From positions 1 to 43,440 of the forward strand of contig NZ_JBAKHX010000072.1 of assembly GCF_036906915.1 (NCBI RefSeq): a DNA stretch of 43,440 nt, in the 5' to 3' direction. The DNA comes from Phytohabitans sp036906915. Lineage in GTDB: Bacteria; Actinomycetota; Actinomycetes; Mycobacteriales; Micromonosporaceae. Below the pieces are notes generated by a model. The model was not told where the DNA came from, made no database searches, and saw only the letters and a list, made by a program, of their open reading frames with translations. Made by a program: the position numbers and the translations under genes. This document shows, in pieces, positions 25,482-32,243 of the stretch; the first letter of the stretch is position 1; the number at the start of each line of letters is the position of its first letter.

Positions 25482-26413
25482 CGGCTCGACCTCAACGGGT
25501 ACCCGTAGGCGCGCAGCAGCGGCGCGCACACCGCGCCCACCAGCCGGCGCTGGGTCGGCGGCAGCGCGCTGCGCCAGGTGTCGTCGCGGCGCAGCGGCAC
25601 CTGGCCGACGGTGAAGCGCATCGGGTTGCCGGCGGCGCTGTGCACCGGTTTGAGCTCGGCGCGCTCCTCGGTGACGAAGTCGAGGTCGGCGGCCGACACG
25701 TCCAGCCCGGCGAACCCGGCCAGCTCCCGCAGGCCGCGGCGCGGGTCGGCGAGGAACTGCTCGTACCGCACCCGGCGCACCGGCACGCCCCGCCGCGCGA
25801 GCAGGCCGAACGCCGCGTTGTGCGCGTTCCACAGCAGGGCCGAGCGCGTGGGGGAGTACCGGGTCATCTCGGCGCCGTCGCCGGCCTCGGGCCGCACCAC
25901 GGTCTTGGTCCACGAGTACGCGACGCCCCGCGCGTCCCGGACCACGTGCACGACGCGCAGGTCGATCCCGGGGGCCCAGCGCAGGCAGTGCGCGAGCGCG
26001 CTGTGCTTGGACGAGTCGATGACCACGCTCGCGCCGGACACCATGGCCGCCGCCTCGTAGATCGCGGAGTAGTACCCGGCGTACTCCTCGATCAGCTCGA
26101 CGTGGTCCTCGGGCAGCCGCGCTGCTGCCAGCCGGGGGATGTGGCGCGTGCGTTCCACCATCTCCCGCAGGGCGAGGACCCGGTACACGTCGACCTGGTG
26201 CCAGCCGCCGAACGCCCGCTCGCCGACCGCGTCCCAGAAGTCGCACGCCGAGAACGCCGCCCCGCAGCCGCAGCGCTCGTCGTCGCGGATGTCGCGTTGC
26301 CAGAGATGCACGACCTCGCCCAGCGCGCACATCCCGGGCAACTCGCCGAGCAGGCGTTCGATCAGCGTGGTCCCGCTGCGGCCCAACCCGCCGATATATA
26401 ACACCCGTGCCAC
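25478..26413 (-). CDS. PAPS-dependent sulfotransferase
   Basis: 311 residues from the GTG at 26413 (GGTGGAG four bases upstream). The 5'-phosphosulfate loop is GGLGRSGTTLIERLL at residues 8-22, and the 3'-phosphate motif is VIDSSKHSALA followed by VHVVRDARG. The YEQFLADPR segment is also typical of carbohydrate sulfotransferases. Codon 5 is a rare TTA (26399-26401), which in related actinobacteria can make translation depend on a developmentally regulated tRNA. An in-frame start further upstream would cover the divergent promoter and is rejected. Confidence 0.9.
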   Translation of the reverse strand: MARVLYIGGLGRSGTTLIERLLGELPGMCALGEVVHLWQRDIRDDERCGCGAAFSACDFWDAVGERAFGGWHQVDVYRVLALREMVERTRHIPRLAAARLPEDHVELIEEYAGYYSAIYEAAAMVSGASVVIDSSKHSALAHCLRWAPGIDLRVVHVVRDARGVAYSWTKTVVRPEAGDGAEMTRYSPTRSALLWNAHNAAFGLLARRGVPVRRVRYEQFLADPRRGLRELAGFAGLDVSAADLDFVTEERAELKPVHSAAGNPMRFTVGQVPLRRDDTWRSALPPTQRRLVGAVCAPLLRAYGYPLRSSR

Positions 26414-26429
26414 TTTTCTCCACCTTCGC

Positions 26430-26453
26430 TCGTTCTGTCCATATAACGAACGA
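26430..26453. promoter_or_regulatory. Divergent promoter region with inverted repeat
   Basis: TCGTTC (26430-26435) and GAACGA (26448-26453) flank an AT-rich centre TGTCCATATAAC. The centre includes TATAAC, a possible -10 for the WecG-type gene at 26472. The region separates the minus-strand sulfotransferase from the plus-strand gene. Confidence 0.35.
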
Positions 26454-26471
26454 TCAAGAACTAGGACCGCT

Positions 26472-27242
26472 ATGTCCGAGCGAATAGTGTTGGATGGCAT
26501 CGAGATCGACGCCTTCACCGAAGAGGAGGTCGTCGCGCGGGTCCGGACGGCCCTGGACCGGGGTGAGGGTGGCCGCATCGTCACGCCCAACATCGACATC
26601 CTGCGCCAGGCGCGCACCGACCCGGAGGTGCGCGGCTACCTCGACGACGCCACTGTCGTGGTCGCCGACGGCGCGCCGCTGGTGTGGGCGAGCAAGCTCG
26701 CCGGCACCCCGCTGCCCGAACGCGTCGCCGGCTCCGACCTGATCTGGTCGCTCTCCGCCGGCCTCGGCGAGGACGGCCGCTCGGTCTACGTGCTGGGCGG
26801 CGAGCCTGCCGATCCCGGGTTCGTCGACGGCGCCGGCCGGGCCGCCGCCGAGCTGGCCGCCGCATCTCCCGGCCTGCGCATCGCCGGTTGGCGCAGCCCC
26901 GACTACGGGTTCGAGCGGGACTGGTACGCGCTCTCCTCGGTGTGCGGCGAGGTGATCGAGGCCAAGCCCGACCTCGTGTACGTGGGGATCGGCTTTCCCA
27001 AGCAGGAGTGGCTGATCTCGTTGCTGCGCCCGGAACTGCCGTTCACCTGGTTCCTCGGGTGCGGCGCGGCGGTCAACTTCGTGACCGGCGACAAGGAGCG
27101 GGCGCCGCGGTGGATGCAGCGTTCGGGGCTGGAGTGGGCACACCGGCTGAGCAACGAACCGCGCCGGCTGGCCGGCCGGTACCTGCGCCACGACGCCCCG
27201 TACGCCCTGCGCCTGCTGATGTCGAAGGCGGCGGGCCGTTAA
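26472..27242 (+). CDS. WecG/TagA/CpsF-family glycosyltransferase
   Basis: 256 residues. The conserved blocks are TPNIDILRQA, VVADGAPLVWASKL, ERVAGSDL, VYVLGGEP, a YVGIGFPKQEWL motif and the C-terminal GLEWAHRLSNEPRRLAGRYL. The family transfers a sugar such as N-acetylmannosamine, glucuronate or glucose to lipid-linked intermediates at the inner membrane face. The ATG has TAGGA five bases upstream. Its end overlaps the convergent GH26-like lipoprotein by 4 bp. It is the only plus-strand transferase in the cluster. Confidence 0.93.
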   Translation: MSERIVLDGIEIDAFTEEEVVARVRTALDRGEGGRIVTPNIDILRQARTDPEVRGYLDDATVVVADGAPLVWASKLAGTPLPERVAGSDLIWSLSAGLGEDGRSVYVLGGEPADPGFVDGAGRAAAELAAASPGLRIAGWRSPDYGFERDWYALSSVCGEVIEAKPDLVYVGIGFPKQEWLISLLRPELPFTWFLGCGAAVNFVTGDKERAPRWMQRSGLEWAHRLSNEPRRLAGRYLRHDAPYALRLLMSKAAGR

Positions 27243-28210
27243 CCTCGCCGGAAGTACCGGTCTCGCGCGAGGTCGCGGAACGCCGCGAAGGCCGCCGGGT
27301 CGTCCGCAAGCCGAAACTGCTGCTTTGGCCCCTTGTTCCTCTCCGGGTCGGACTCGAAATAGGACACCGCCTTGATCTGTGGGTTCGCCTTGAAGAGCGC
27401 CGTCGCGTCGCGCAGCCACGCCGCCCGCGCCGCCGAACCCCACTCCCGCGCCACCCCGAACTCTCCGACGATGATCGGCTTGGGTCGCTGCGCCGCCCAC
27501 CGCAGGAACGGCGCCATCAGCTCACGGAGCGGCCGGAAGTCGCTCGCCGCGTACACGTCGACGCAGGTCCAGTCGACGGCGTCGTCACCCGGGTAGAAGT
27601 CCGGCGCGTCCCCCCGCGCGAACCCCTCGGCGGTCGGGCACCACACCCACGAGGCGTTGCGCGCCTTCTCCTCGTCGAAGATCTGCCGGACGTGCCGCCA
27701 GGCCGCCACGAAGTCAGCCGCCGACCACATCGTCGCGCGCAGGTTCGGCCGGTCCATCTCCCACCGGAAGCGCAGCAGGATCGGCACTCCCGCCGCCCGC
27801 ACCCGCCGCGCCTGCGCCCGGATCAGCTCGTCGTGCCGCCCGGACGTGATCGACCGGGTGTCTCCGGACGCCCAGCTCAACATGATCGTCTGACCCTGCC
27901 GGATGAACTCCTCGTCCGACTCCGTGCCGAACACCTGCTCGAACCGCCGGTACGTGTTGACGATGTCGAGCCGCCGCCCGAGGCGCTCCTGAAGCCGGTC
28001 CACCGCCACGATCCGGCCCGCCTGGCGGTAGCTCTCCGGCTGCACCCAGGCGCCCATCAGCGCACCCCGTTCCGGCGCGGCCACAGGGCCGGAGCGATAC
28101 GGCCCGGGGTCCGTGGCAACGACCGACGGCGCCGGCTCGGGAGCGGGCGGCGGGTCACCGCCGCACCCCGCGAGCACCAGGGCGGCGGCCAACGCGACGA
28201 AACGCCTCAC
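27239..28210 (-). CDS. GH26-like glycoside hydrolase lipoprotein
   Basis: 323 residues. The GTG at 28210 overlaps the flippase stop (GTGA). A lipoprotein signal peptide ends at LAGC. The catalytic domain resembles GH26: the acid/base Glu is in RFRWEMDR and the nucleophile Glu is in IIVGEFGV, with DVYAASDF and VSYFESDP between or after. GH26 members cleave beta-mannans or related glucans, so it may trim or release the polymer made by this cluster. The assignment rests on motifs only. Confidence 0.82.
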   Translation of the reverse strand: MRRFVALAAALVLAGCGGDPPPAPEPAPSVVATDPGPYRSGPVAAPERGALMGAWVQPESYRQAGRIVAVDRLQERLGRRLDIVNTYRRFEQVFGTESDEEFIRQGQTIMLSWASGDTRSITSGRHDELIRAQARRVRAAGVPILLRFRWEMDRPNLRATMWSAADFVAAWRHVRQIFDEEKARNASWVWCPTAEGFARGDAPDFYPGDDAVDWTCVDVYAASDFRPLRELMAPFLRWAAQRPKPIIVGEFGVAREWGSAARAAWLRDATALFKANPQIKAVSYFESDPERNKGPKQQFRLADDPAAFAAFRDLARDRYFRRG

Positions 28211-29655
28211 CGCTTGGCCCGCAGGGCGTCGAGCGCGAGGACGCCGCGCAGCCGATAGGCCCCACAGGCATAGAGCAGGATCGCCGCGGCCAGCGCGCCG
28301 AGCAGCGCCGCCGGGCCGGTGCCGGCTGCCGCCGCCACAGCACGTGGGAGTACGCCGAAACACCCGACCGCCAACCCGATGGCGGCCATCGTGCCCGTGC
28401 CGAACGGGTGCAGCCCCACCGACCGTCCCACCTGGACCAGCGGCACGATGTTGTTGAACAGCACCGCGACCGCGAGCCCGACGGCCGCGCCCACCGCACC
28501 GAAGTGCGGGATCAGCACAAGGTCCAGCGCCATCATGGCGGCGAGGGCGATGGTGACGTTGGCGAGGTTCCAGCGGGTGCGGCCGGCCATCGACAACACG
28601 ATGTCGACCATGCCGCAGCCGGTGGCGACCAGCATCGCGCTGGCGAGCACCACGACGACCGGCCCGCCGGCCGCGTACTCGGGGCCGAACAGTCCAAGGT
28701 AGACCGGCGCGTAGGTGTTGACGAGCAGGTACAGGGGCCAGGTGAGCAGCACGAGCCAGCCGGTGGCGGTCTGGTACAGGGCGTTGGCGGCGTCCCGGTC
28801 GTTCCTGGCCAGCGCCTCGGCGAGCCGAGGCTGGATGCTCTGCGTGATGCCCTGATTGGCGAACTGTCCTAACACGACGAAGCGCCCCGCCACCGCGTAC
28901 GTGGCCGCCGCGGCAAGCCCGCCAAGGCTGGCGACGAGCAGCACGTCTACCCGCTGCAACGCCTGCTGGGCGACGCTGGCGAGCGCCCGCGGCCCGGTGA
29001 ACCGCCAGAACCGGGCCCGCAGCGCCATCATCGCCCGGTGCCCGGCCCGCTTCGTCGGCCCACTCAGGTACGCACCACGCAGGGCATACCCGGCCAGCAG
29101 GGCGACGGGTATGTAGGGCATCACCCAGGCGACCGCGTACGCGGCAGGTGACCGGACACCCGCGAAGGCGAGCCCGGCGACCGCCGCGAGTTGCAGCGCG
29201 GGCCGGCAGATCCGCTCCAGGATCACAGTCGGCCGGATCATCGTGTAGCCGCGCGTGGCCGCCAGCATCGTGTCGGAGAGCGTCGCGAGCGGGAGGAAGA
29301 GCGCGAGCCAGTCGAGCGGCGCCGGGGCGGCGAACCACAGCACCACGGCGAGCGCGGTGGCCGCGGCGGCGACCGGCGTGAGGCCGATACGCAGGCACGC
29401 CCCCAGCAGATGGCCTCTATCTTGTGCCCGCAGCGTGGCCACCCAGTACACGAGCCCGGTCTGGGTGCCGAGCTTCGCGACCGCCCCAGCCAGGACGAAC
29501 CCGGCGGTGGCGGCGAAGAACGCCCCCGCGCCTTCCGCCCCCAGCATCCGCGCGACCACCCACGCCACGACGATCCCGGTAGCGCCCGCGGCACCGGCAC
29601 CGACGATCCCCGCGATCCCGCCACGCGCCACCCGCCGCGTCACCGTGCTGGTCAT
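28207..29655 (-). CDS. Wzx-like polysaccharide flippase (MOP superfamily)
   Basis: 482 residues with about 12-14 predicted membrane helices. The N-terminus (MTSTVTRRVARGGIAGIVGAG) and repeated ALDLVLIPHFGAVGAA-type segments fit lipid-linked oligosaccharide flippases. It would move undecaprenyl-linked repeat units to the outer face. Its ATG (29653-29655) lies within the terminal CATGAC of the repeat array. Both that codon and the GGGAGG six bases before it come from the repeat. Confidence 0.9.
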   Translation of the reverse strand: MTSTVTRRVARGGIAGIVGAGAAGATGIVVAWVVARMLGAEGAGAFFAATAGFVLAGAVAKLGTQTGLVYWVATLRAQDRGHLLGACLRIGLTPVAAAATALAVVLWFAAPAPLDWLALFLPLATLSDTMLAATRGYTMIRPTVILERICRPALQLAAVAGLAFAGVRSPAAYAVAWVMPYIPVALLAGYALRGAYLSGPTKRAGHRAMMALRARFWRFTGPRALASVAQQALQRVDVLLVASLGGLAAAATYAVAGRFVVLGQFANQGITQSIQPRLAEALARNDRDAANALYQTATGWLVLLTWPLYLLVNTYAPVYLGLFGPEYAAGGPVVVVLASAMLVATGCGMVDIVLSMAGRTRWNLANVTIALAAMMALDLVLIPHFGAVGAAVGLAVAVLFNNIVPLVQVGRSVGLHPFGTGTMAAIGLAVGCFGVLPRAVAAAAGTGPAALLGALAAAILLYACGAYRLRGVLALDALRAKR

Positions 29656-29780
29656 GCGCCGCCTCCCGCAGCCGCCACAAAGCGGAAGGAGCGCAGCGAC
29701 TGGAGCGACTGGCGGCTACAGGGAGGCACGAAAGGCGCATGACCCGCGCGAGCGGAGCGAGCGCCAGTTAGCAGGGTCAT
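29652..29780 (-). CDS. Repeat-encoded 42-residue mini-ORF (proximal to flippase)
   Basis: ATG at 29780-29778, TGA at 29654-29652. The TGA overlaps the flippase ATG, and the ATG overlaps the stop of the preceding identical mini-ORF. GGGAGG lies 6 bases before the start (29787-29792). The peptide runs MTLLTGARSARAGHAP, then VPPCSRQSLQSLRSF, and ends RFVAAAGGGA. Thirteen of its 42 codons end in A or T, unlike the strongly GC3-biased neighbours. Whether the peptide has a function, or only carries ribosomes across, cannot be told. Confidence 0.45.
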   Translation of the reverse strand: MTLLTGARSARAGHAPFVPPCSRQSLQSLRSFRFVAAAGGGA

Positions 29781-29905
29781 GCGCCGCCTCCCGCAGCCGC
29801 CACAAAGCGGAAGGAGCGCAGCGACTGGAGCGACTGGCGGCTACAGGGAGGCACGAAAGGCGCATGACCCGCGCGAGCGGAGCGAGCGCCAGTTAGCAGG
29901 GTCAT
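29777..29905 (-). CDS. Repeat-encoded 42-residue mini-ORF (middle)
   Basis: Identical in sequence to the mini-ORF at 29652-29780, one 125-bp unit upstream. The ATG (29905-29903) overlaps the stop of the 56-residue mini-ORF and has GGGAGG 6 bases before it (29912-29917). The TGA overlaps the next ATG. Confidence 0.45.
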   Translation of the reverse strand: MTLLTGARSARAGHAPFVPPCSRQSLQSLRSFRFVAAAGGGA

Positions 29906-30072
29906 GCGCCGCCTCCCGCAGCCGCCACAAAGCGGAAGGAGCTGTGAGGGCGCGCCGCCCGCAGCCGCCACAAAGCGCAGGGAGCGAAGCGACCGCAGCG
30001 ACTGGCGGCTACAGGGCGGATTCCAGCGCCCGAGCCGCCCGCGCGGAGCGCGGGCCAGCATTGCAGCGTCAT
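29902..30072 (-). CDS. Repeat-encoded 56-residue mini-ORF (distal)
   Basis: The ATG at 30072-30070 overlaps the sulfotransferase TGA (30071-30069), and the TGA at 29904-29902 overlaps the next mini-ORF start. The peptide begins MTLQCWPALRAGGSGAGIRP, a segment matching the middle of the 60-residue mini-ORF at 41514 (WRALRAGGSGAVGRP), and ends SSFRFVAAAGGGA. Its centre reads an internal repeat module in another frame, so only the ends are conserved. No strong ribosome binding site precedes it, so coupling to the sulfotransferase is expected. Confidence 0.4.
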   Translation of the reverse strand: MTLQCWPALRAGGSGAGIRPVAASRCGRFAPCALWRLRAARPHSSFRFVAAAGGGA

Positions 30073-30944
30073 GTTCGCCAGCTCGGCTCGTGGCCCAGCC
30101 ACTCGGCCAGGGCGGCGTCGTGGTCGGCGAAGTGGGCGGTCAGTTCGCGGCGGACGCAGGCGTCCATCGGGGCGCCGCGTGGGCGGGCGTTGTGCTTCAG
30201 ATACGGCGGGTCGCCCAGGTGCGGCAGGCCCAGGAAGTCCAGCACGTCGGCGTAGACCGTGGCGGGCGCGGCGAAGAACCGCTCGCTCTCTACGACCAGG
30301 ATGCGCTCGCGCCCCACGTGCGTCGCCATCTCGTCGAGGTAGCGGGCGTACTCGCCGCGCGCCCGGTAGCCGTGGTGCTGGTGGGCGAAGCTGTAGTGCC
30401 GGGGGTCGGCGCGCAGCCGTTCCTCCTGCCCGCGCAGCCGGGCCGGCTCCAGCGCCAGCGCCCGCCCGAACGACGTCTCCGACTCGAAGCCGCGTGCCAG
30501 CTCGTGGGCGTGCTGCGAGTACGCCCGCTCGACCGGATCGCGGACCAGGGCGATGAGGCGCACCCCCGGCAGGTCGCGGGCGATCCGGGCGGCCGCCTGT
30601 GGGTGGTACATGTAGTACGGGCTGGACTCGAACGTCTGTGCCGGCATCCCGTACCGCTGCGACACCTTCAGAGCCGTGCGCTGGAGCGGGAAGTGCGCCC
30701 GGTACCAGGCCATGCCCCGGTGGTACGAGGTGTCGAAGTAGTGCACGCCCTTGTGCAGCACGGCTTTGAGCACCACCGGGTGTGCGGCGAGCGCGCGGTA
30801 CAGCGACGTGGTGCCGCAGCGCTGGCCGCCGCAGATGAGAAACGACGGCAGCATCCGTGCGGGTGCGGTGATCCGGCCGTACGAGCGGGATCCGAAGTGG
30901 ACGGCGCGCTTGACGGGCGCCGGAACCCGACTAGAGCTGATCAT
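30069..30944 (-). CDS. PAPS-dependent sulfotransferase (heparan-type domain)
   Basis: 291 residues. The 5'-phosphosulfate-binding loop is ICGGQRCGTTSLYRAL at about 37-52, and the 3'-phosphate motif is LIALVRDPVERAYSQHAHE. KVSQRYGMPAQTFESSPYYM and the C-terminal LDFLGLP resemble carbohydrate sulfotransferases of the heparan N-/3-O group. It would sulfate the polysaccharide or its lipid-linked intermediate. The ATG overlaps the stop of the kinase-like gene (ATGA). Its TGA overlaps the first repeat-encoded mini-ORF. Confidence 0.92.
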   Translation of the reverse strand: MISSSRVPAPVKRAVHFGSRSYGRITAPARMLPSFLICGGQRCGTTSLYRALAAHPVVLKAVLHKGVHYFDTSYHRGMAWYRAHFPLQRTALKVSQRYGMPAQTFESSPYYMYHPQAAARIARDLPGVRLIALVRDPVERAYSQHAHELARGFESETSFGRALALEPARLRGQEERLRADPRHYSFAHQHHGYRARGEYARYLDEMATHVGRERILVVESERFFAAPATVYADVLDFLGLPHLGDPPYLKHNARPRGAPMDACVRRELTAHFADHDAALAEWLGHEPSWRT

Positions 30945-32179
30945 GAAAGCGCCTCCACGCGGCGGATGAGAACCGGCAGCAGCCAGGTGCCGAGCACGCC
31001 CAGCCGGGCACCCGCCTCGGCCTGCCGGTCGGCGAGGTACCTGGTGGCCAGGTCGACCAGGTACAGCAGGGCGGTGATGCCGGCCGCGTGGCCGGTGACC
31101 TCGAACGGGCGCAGCAGCCCGGGCGCCAGCTTGAGCGTCGCCTCCACGGCCGCGCCGGCATCCGATGTGGACTGGATGCGCCGCTGTAGCTCGTAATGCA
31201 CCGCGTCGAAGCCCAGCGGAACGCCAGTAGTGAACCGTTCCCAGTCCCAGACCAGCAGCGTGTCGGCGAGGGTGGCCATGTTCCACGGTGCCCAGTCGCC
31301 GTGCCAGGCGCCGTACCGCAGGTCGACGTCGCCGGCTCGCTCGATGAGCGACCGGGCCGCCGTGCGCAATGCGGCGCCCTCCGGCCGGTCCGATACGGCA
31401 TCCAGCCGCTCGCGCAGCTCCGACCAGTACGGGCTGGTGGCCAGCCAGCTCCGGGCGGTGCCGCAGCAGCCGGAGACCTCGCGCATCGCGTCGACCAGCC
31501 GCTCGTTCGTGAGCGCGGCCCGGGGCCGCCACACCGGCAGCGCGGACTGCACCAGCACCTGGTGGCCGCGCCACTGACCGGCGTGCAGCACCTTGGGGAC
31601 GGTCAGGTCACGCAACCCCACGTGCGACAGCGCGTTCAGTGCGGTGGTCTCGGCGCGCACCAGCCGGCGGGTCAGCGGCCCGGTGCCCAGCTTGGCGAAG
31701 CCGAGCGTCTCACCGTCCGGCGCGATGAGCTGGAGCACCGGCTTGCGGTTGGCGCGCGCCGGTCCGATATGGACGCTGATCGCCAGGTCGGTGCCGAGCG
31801 CGTCGCGCAAGTAGCCGTCGATCGCGTCGCCCGCCTCGCCACCCACGCGCACCCGATGCCGCAGCAGCACCGCCGAGGCGCCGGGCGTGCGCAGGGCGGC
31901 CACGACCGCGTCCCGCTTCCACCTGGCCACCCAGGACTGCGGCTCGGCGTACCGGCGGACCGCCGCCGCGGCGATCCGCCGGCTGCGGGTCGGCACGAGC
32001 AGGCGTGGCCGGCGCGCGTCGGGCACGACGACGTACTCGGTGACCAGCGGCGTGCGGGCGCCGCGCGTCGTCGTGCACGGCTCCGGATAGAGCAGGCCGA
32101 GCACCTCTTGCAGGTACTGGGCCCGCAGCGCGGCGTCGCCGGCCTTCAGGCTGGCCGGCGCGGTCTTAACTGGACTCAT
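30941..32179 (-). CDS. APH-fold kinase-like protein in the polysaccharide cluster
   Basis: 412 residues. The C-terminal half has the aminoglycoside-phosphotransferase/choline-kinase catalytic motif HGDWAPWN (HxDxxxxN) and the metal-binding WDWERF. The N-terminal half (about 1-150) is Arg-rich and unrecognised, and a GFAKLGTGPLTRRLVRAE segment could supply the ATP-binding lysine. The substrate is unknown. Its place next to a sulfotransferase suggests it phosphorylates a sugar or lipid-linked intermediate (inference). A 64-nt gap separates it from the ligase gene; AAAGG precedes the ATG. Confidence 0.75.
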   Translation of the reverse strand: MSPVKTAPASLKAGDAALRAQYLQEVLGLLYPEPCTTTRGARTPLVTEYVVVPDARRPRLLVPTRSRRIAAAAVRRYAEPQSWVARWKRDAVVAALRTPGASAVLLRHRVRVGGEAGDAIDGYLRDALGTDLAISVHIGPARANRKPVLQLIAPDGETLGFAKLGTGPLTRRLVRAETTALNALSHVGLRDLTVPKVLHAGQWRGHQVLVQSALPVWRPRAALTNERLVDAMREVSGCCGTARSWLATSPYWSELRERLDAVSDRPEGAALRTAARSLIERAGDVDLRYGAWHGDWAPWNMATLADTLLVWDWERFTTGVPLGFDAVHYELQRRIQSTSDAGAAVEATLKLAPGLLRPFEVTGHAAGITALLYLVDLATRYLADRQAEAGARLGVLGTWLLPVLIRRVEALS

Positions 32180-32243
32180 CGGTGCTTACCTTTCGCTCAC
32201 GACTGCGGGGCTCGCATGCGGGCGTCCGTCGGGGGCCAGGCCG

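Larger units (their letters stand above)
29651..30072 (-). repeat. Array of coupled mini-ORF repeat units
   Basis: Two identical 125-bp units (29651-29775 and 29776-29900) are followed by a mosaic third copy to 30072. Each unit starts GTCATGCGCCGCCTCCCGCAGCCGCC, contains ACAAAGCGGAAGGAGCGCAGCGACTGG, and then GGCGGCTACAGGGAGGC with GGCGCATGAC. The ends are therefore inverted repeats able to form a long hairpin. On the minus strand, the strand of the flanking genes, the array encodes three small ORFs chained by ATGA overlaps. It fills the whole gap between sulfotransferase and flippase. Confidence 0.9.

Noticed and set aside
25478..26617. 379-codon sulfotransferase start at 26617
   Set aside because: The extension crosses the divergent promoter and the WecG gene; GTG 26413 has a good ribosome binding site and leads directly into the PAPS loop.
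29651..30072. CRISPR array
   Set aside because: Units are 125 bp, directly adjacent and identical, without unique spacers; they code chained ORFs.
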